From the NCBI GenBank assembly GCA_036867785.1, contig CP145421.1:1-64000 (forward strand): a stretch of 64,000 bases of DNA, read 5' to 3'. Shown piece by piece: positions 62,214 to 64,000 of this stretch; position 1 is the stretch's first letter, and each line of letters begins with the position of its first letter. Source of the DNA: Plasmodiophora brassicae. Lineage: Eukaryota; Endomyxa: Phytomyxea; Phytomyxea; Plasmodiophorida. The position numbers and the translations under genes are program-made. The notes under the pieces are model-generated. The model saw nothing but the letters and a program-made list of their open reading frames with translations, ran no database searches and was not told the origin of the DNA.

Positions 62214-64000
62214 ATGACGGCGCTGGCGACGACGACGGCGGCGGCGGCGGTCGCCTCCAGCGAACATTCGGGGCTGGCGCTGGCCAAGCAGATGGACGAG
62301 GACGACGCCCGGTACGCGTCCCGCCTGGTCGACCAGCAGCAGGCGGCGCAGGCCGTCTCGCTGCTGGCCAACTTCAGCCTGGACTCGCGGTTCGCCAAGA
62401 CGCAGCAGGCGACGTCGTCGTCCGGCGAGGTGCGCCCCGTCGTCGTCGTCCTCACCGACCTGCGCCTGTTCATCGTGCCGCGTAAGCCGATTCGCGGCCG
62501 CTACGTCAAGTTCAACGTCGCCCTGGTCGACCTCGTCGAGGTCTCCGTCACGTCGCGCCGCTCGGGGCACTTCGCCACGCTGGTGTCGTTCATCGAGGGC
62601 CACGACAAGATGCGCCGCGCCGCCCTGGTCGCCCAGCACGCCCTGACCGCAGAGCTGGCCACCCTGCTCGGTACGTCGTCGTTGTCGCACACGCATCGGT
62701 GCCCAGCTGAGCGTGCGCCACCCGTCAGTGACGGCGACGACGCGGCTCCAGCTGGGGCGCCCGGCACGGCAGCAGACCCGGTACCACCTGCCGGACGGGT
62801 TCCTGCCCGCGTCGGTGCGCTCGTGGGCGCCGACCTGGCCGGACGCGCTGGCGGCCGCGTACCGCGCCCAGGCCGACCTGCTGCACGCCGTCCCGAACCC
62901 GGCCGTCGTCCAGCGCCTGGCCCGGCAGGTGCCCGAGCACCTCGACGTCACGCGCCTGCTGGGCACGAACCGGCCGCACGTCGTCGACGTCCGCGTCGTC
63001 GCCCTGGCCGTCCGGCACTGCCCGCTGATCACGTTCGTACCACCGCACCGTCGTCGTTCGCGTCGTCGTCGTCTGACCGCCGCCCCCCGCCCCCCTCGGA
63101 ACAGGTCGCTGACGATGCGGGACGCGCCGGCGCTGGGCGACGACGGCGTCGAGGCGTGCCTGTGCGCGTTCGGCCCGCACTCGTCGATCGCGTCCGTGTC
63201 GCTGAGCGGCGTCGGCATGGGGCGCGCCGGGTGCGACGCGCTCTGCGCCGCGCTGGACACGCACGAGGGCCCGGTGCGCCTGCGCACCCTGTCCATCTAC
63301 CGGGCGCGCCTGCCCGAGGTCGCCGTCCGCGCCCTGGCGCGCTCCCTGTCCAGCACGCCGATGATCGACACGCTCGACCTGGCCGCCTGCGACCTGTCGT
63401 CCGGGGCGATCGCGTCGCTGCTGACGGCGTCGCTGGCGGCGTCGCTGACAACGCTGAACCTGTCCGGGTCGCAGGCGGGCCGGGCCGGGTCGCTCGCCCT
63501 GCAGACGTTCCTGGAGCGGAGCACGGCGCTGCGCGTCCTGGTGCTGGCGCGCGCCAACGTCCACTGCCGCCCCGTCCTGGCGGGGATCGCGCAGAACGCG
63601 CGCCTGCCGCTGCGGGCGCTGAACCTGACGCAGAACCGGCTGGGGCGGGCGTCCTGCGCGGCCCTCGCCGACGTGTTGGCGCGCACGACCACCCTGGAGG
63701 ACGTCGTCCTCGGGCAGGTCCGGGCCGGGGCCACCGGCCTCGCCGTCGTCGTCGACGGCGCCTGCAGGAACGCCGTCCTGGACGACGACAAGGGGTTCCG
63801 CATCGACCTCGCCGGCGCCGTCCACGTCGACGCCGGCAAGCTGCTGGCCGTCGCCCAGCAGCAGCCGCAGCGCGAGCGCCGCCTCGATCGCATCCGGGCG
63901 CTGGACGTCAGCGACTGCCACCTGGGCCTGGACGGCCTGGCGGCGGTCGTCCAGTTCGCGTGCCGCCTGGGCCGCCTGGAGACGCTGGCGGCGTCGCGCA
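62214..64000 (+). CDS. CARMIL-like leucine-rich-repeat protein, 5' part (runs off the window)
   Basis: Three exons: 62214-62670, 62729-63032, 63102 to the window edge; introns of 58 and 69 bp with GTACGT and GTTCGT donors keep the phase. The N-terminal 150 residues (LTDLRLFIVPRKPIRGRYVK, VALVDLVEVSV) look like the CARMIL PH domain. Exon 2 has YHLPDGFLPASVRSWAP and exon 3 a leucine-rich repeat array: SLSGVGMGRAGCDALCAALD, LRTLSIYRARLPEVAVRALA, LDLAACDLSSGAIASLL, LNLSGSQAGRAGSLALQTFL and so on, about 28-30 residues per repeat, still running at 64000. CARMIL proteins bind capping protein and control actin at membranes. Another LRR family cannot be excluded without the C terminus. Confidence 0.65.
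   Translation, partial: MTALATTTAAAAVASSEHSGLALAKQMDEDDARYASRLVDQQQAAQAVSLLANFSLDSRFAKTQQATSSSGEVRPVVVVLTDLRLFIVPRKPIRGRYVKFNVALVDLVEVSVTSRRSGHFATLVSFIEGHDKMRRAALVAQHALTAELATLLGTSSLSHTHRCPAERAPPVSDGDDAAPAGAPGTAADPVPPAGRVPARVGALVGADLAGRAGGRVPRPGRPAARRPEPGRRPAPGPAGARAPRRHAPAGHEPAARRRRPRRRPGRPALPADHVRTTAPSSFASSSSDRRPPPPSEQVADDAGRAGAGRRRRRGVPVRVRPALVDRVRVAERRRHGARRVRRALRRAGHARGPGAPAHPVHLPGAPARGRRPRPGALPVQHADDRHARPGRLRPVVRGDRVAADGVAGGVADNAEPVRVAGGPGRVARPADVPGAEHGAARPGAGARQRPLPPRPGGDRAERAPAAAGAEPDAEPAGAGVLRGPRRRVGAHDHPGGRRPRAGPGRGHRPRRRRRRRLQERRPGRRQGVPHRPRRRRPRRRRQAAGRRPAAAAARAPPRSHPGAGRQRLPPGPGRPGGGRPVRVPPGPPGDAGGVA

Noticed and set aside
62725-63921. Minus-strand frame of 398 codons at the right end
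   Set aside because: Shadow of the LRR exons; the plus strand shows periodic leucine repeats and consistent splice sites.

Overview
The window is one end of a nuclear chromosome from a compact, GC-rich eukaryote. It opens with about 330 bp of C-rich telomere repeat (CCCTAAAA, that is TTTTAGGG on the other strand) and then carries densely packed genes. Many of these are broken by introns of about 50-80 bp with GT...AG ends. Telomere type, GC content, tiny introns, a Crinkler-like nuclease-kinase, secreted RING proteins and a Ty3-type chromovirus fossil together suggest a protist. My best guess is a plasmodiophorid (Rhizaria, Plasmodiophora-like), but this is inference and not proven by any single gene.

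Layout. 0.3-1.9 kb: subtelomeric, no gene seen. 1.9-10.6 kb: a membrane receptor joining a degenerate 5'-nucleotidase ectodomain to a class C (GABA-B-like) 7TM domain, a DUF268 protein, an O-fucosyltransferase-like protein and a second secretory-pathway glycosyltransferase-like protein. 10.7-18.5 kb: VPS39 (HOPS/CORVET tether), a secreted Ser-rich protein, ribosomal protein eL43 and a mitochondrial intermediate peptidase-like M3 protease. 18.6-24.1 kb (minus): a cyclic nucleotide phosphodiesterase and, directly upstream on the same strand, a soluble-adenylyl-cyclase-type protein; one makes and the other destroys cAMP. 24.5-26.8 kb: a CAP59/CMT1-type GT69 glycosyltransferase and a disordered phospho-motif protein.

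26.8-35.3 kb is an accessory zone built of duplications: a stray copy of the 9.1 kb glycosyltransferase, a perfect 46-bp palindrome, a lower-GC Crinkler-like nuclease-kinase with a strong hairpin behind it, a partial copy of the secreted Thr/Asn/Ser-rich gene at 33.7-35.3 kb, and a truncated secreted-RING gene whose intact paralogue lies inverted at 51.0-51.9 kb. 35.9-40.1 kb encodes a very large secreted low-complexity protein ending in a long NPEANA-type repeat. 40.2-45.2 kb: small hypotheticals, a basic FxARPxP-motif protein and an SPFH/band-7 protein. 45.2-51 kb is a second accessory zone with SPFH-gene fragments, a fossil chromovirus, inverted copies of a small single-TM gene and several hairpins.

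51-64 kb returns to ordinary genes: secreted RING protein, a compact SLX4-like nuclease scaffold, a mitochondrial Obg/MTG2 GTPase, a 23-bp minisatellite, a Ser/Thr kinase, a rhomboid protease, a TIM21-like protein, a PARL-type mitochondrial rhomboid, a KGG/Con-10 repeat stress protein and the 5' part of a CARMIL-like leucine-rich-repeat protein running off the right edge. Mitochondrial functions (Obg, TIM21-like, PARL, and further left the M3 peptidase) are notably frequent. All exon boundaries were read by eye from reading frame, family similarity and GT/AG signals; no search was run.
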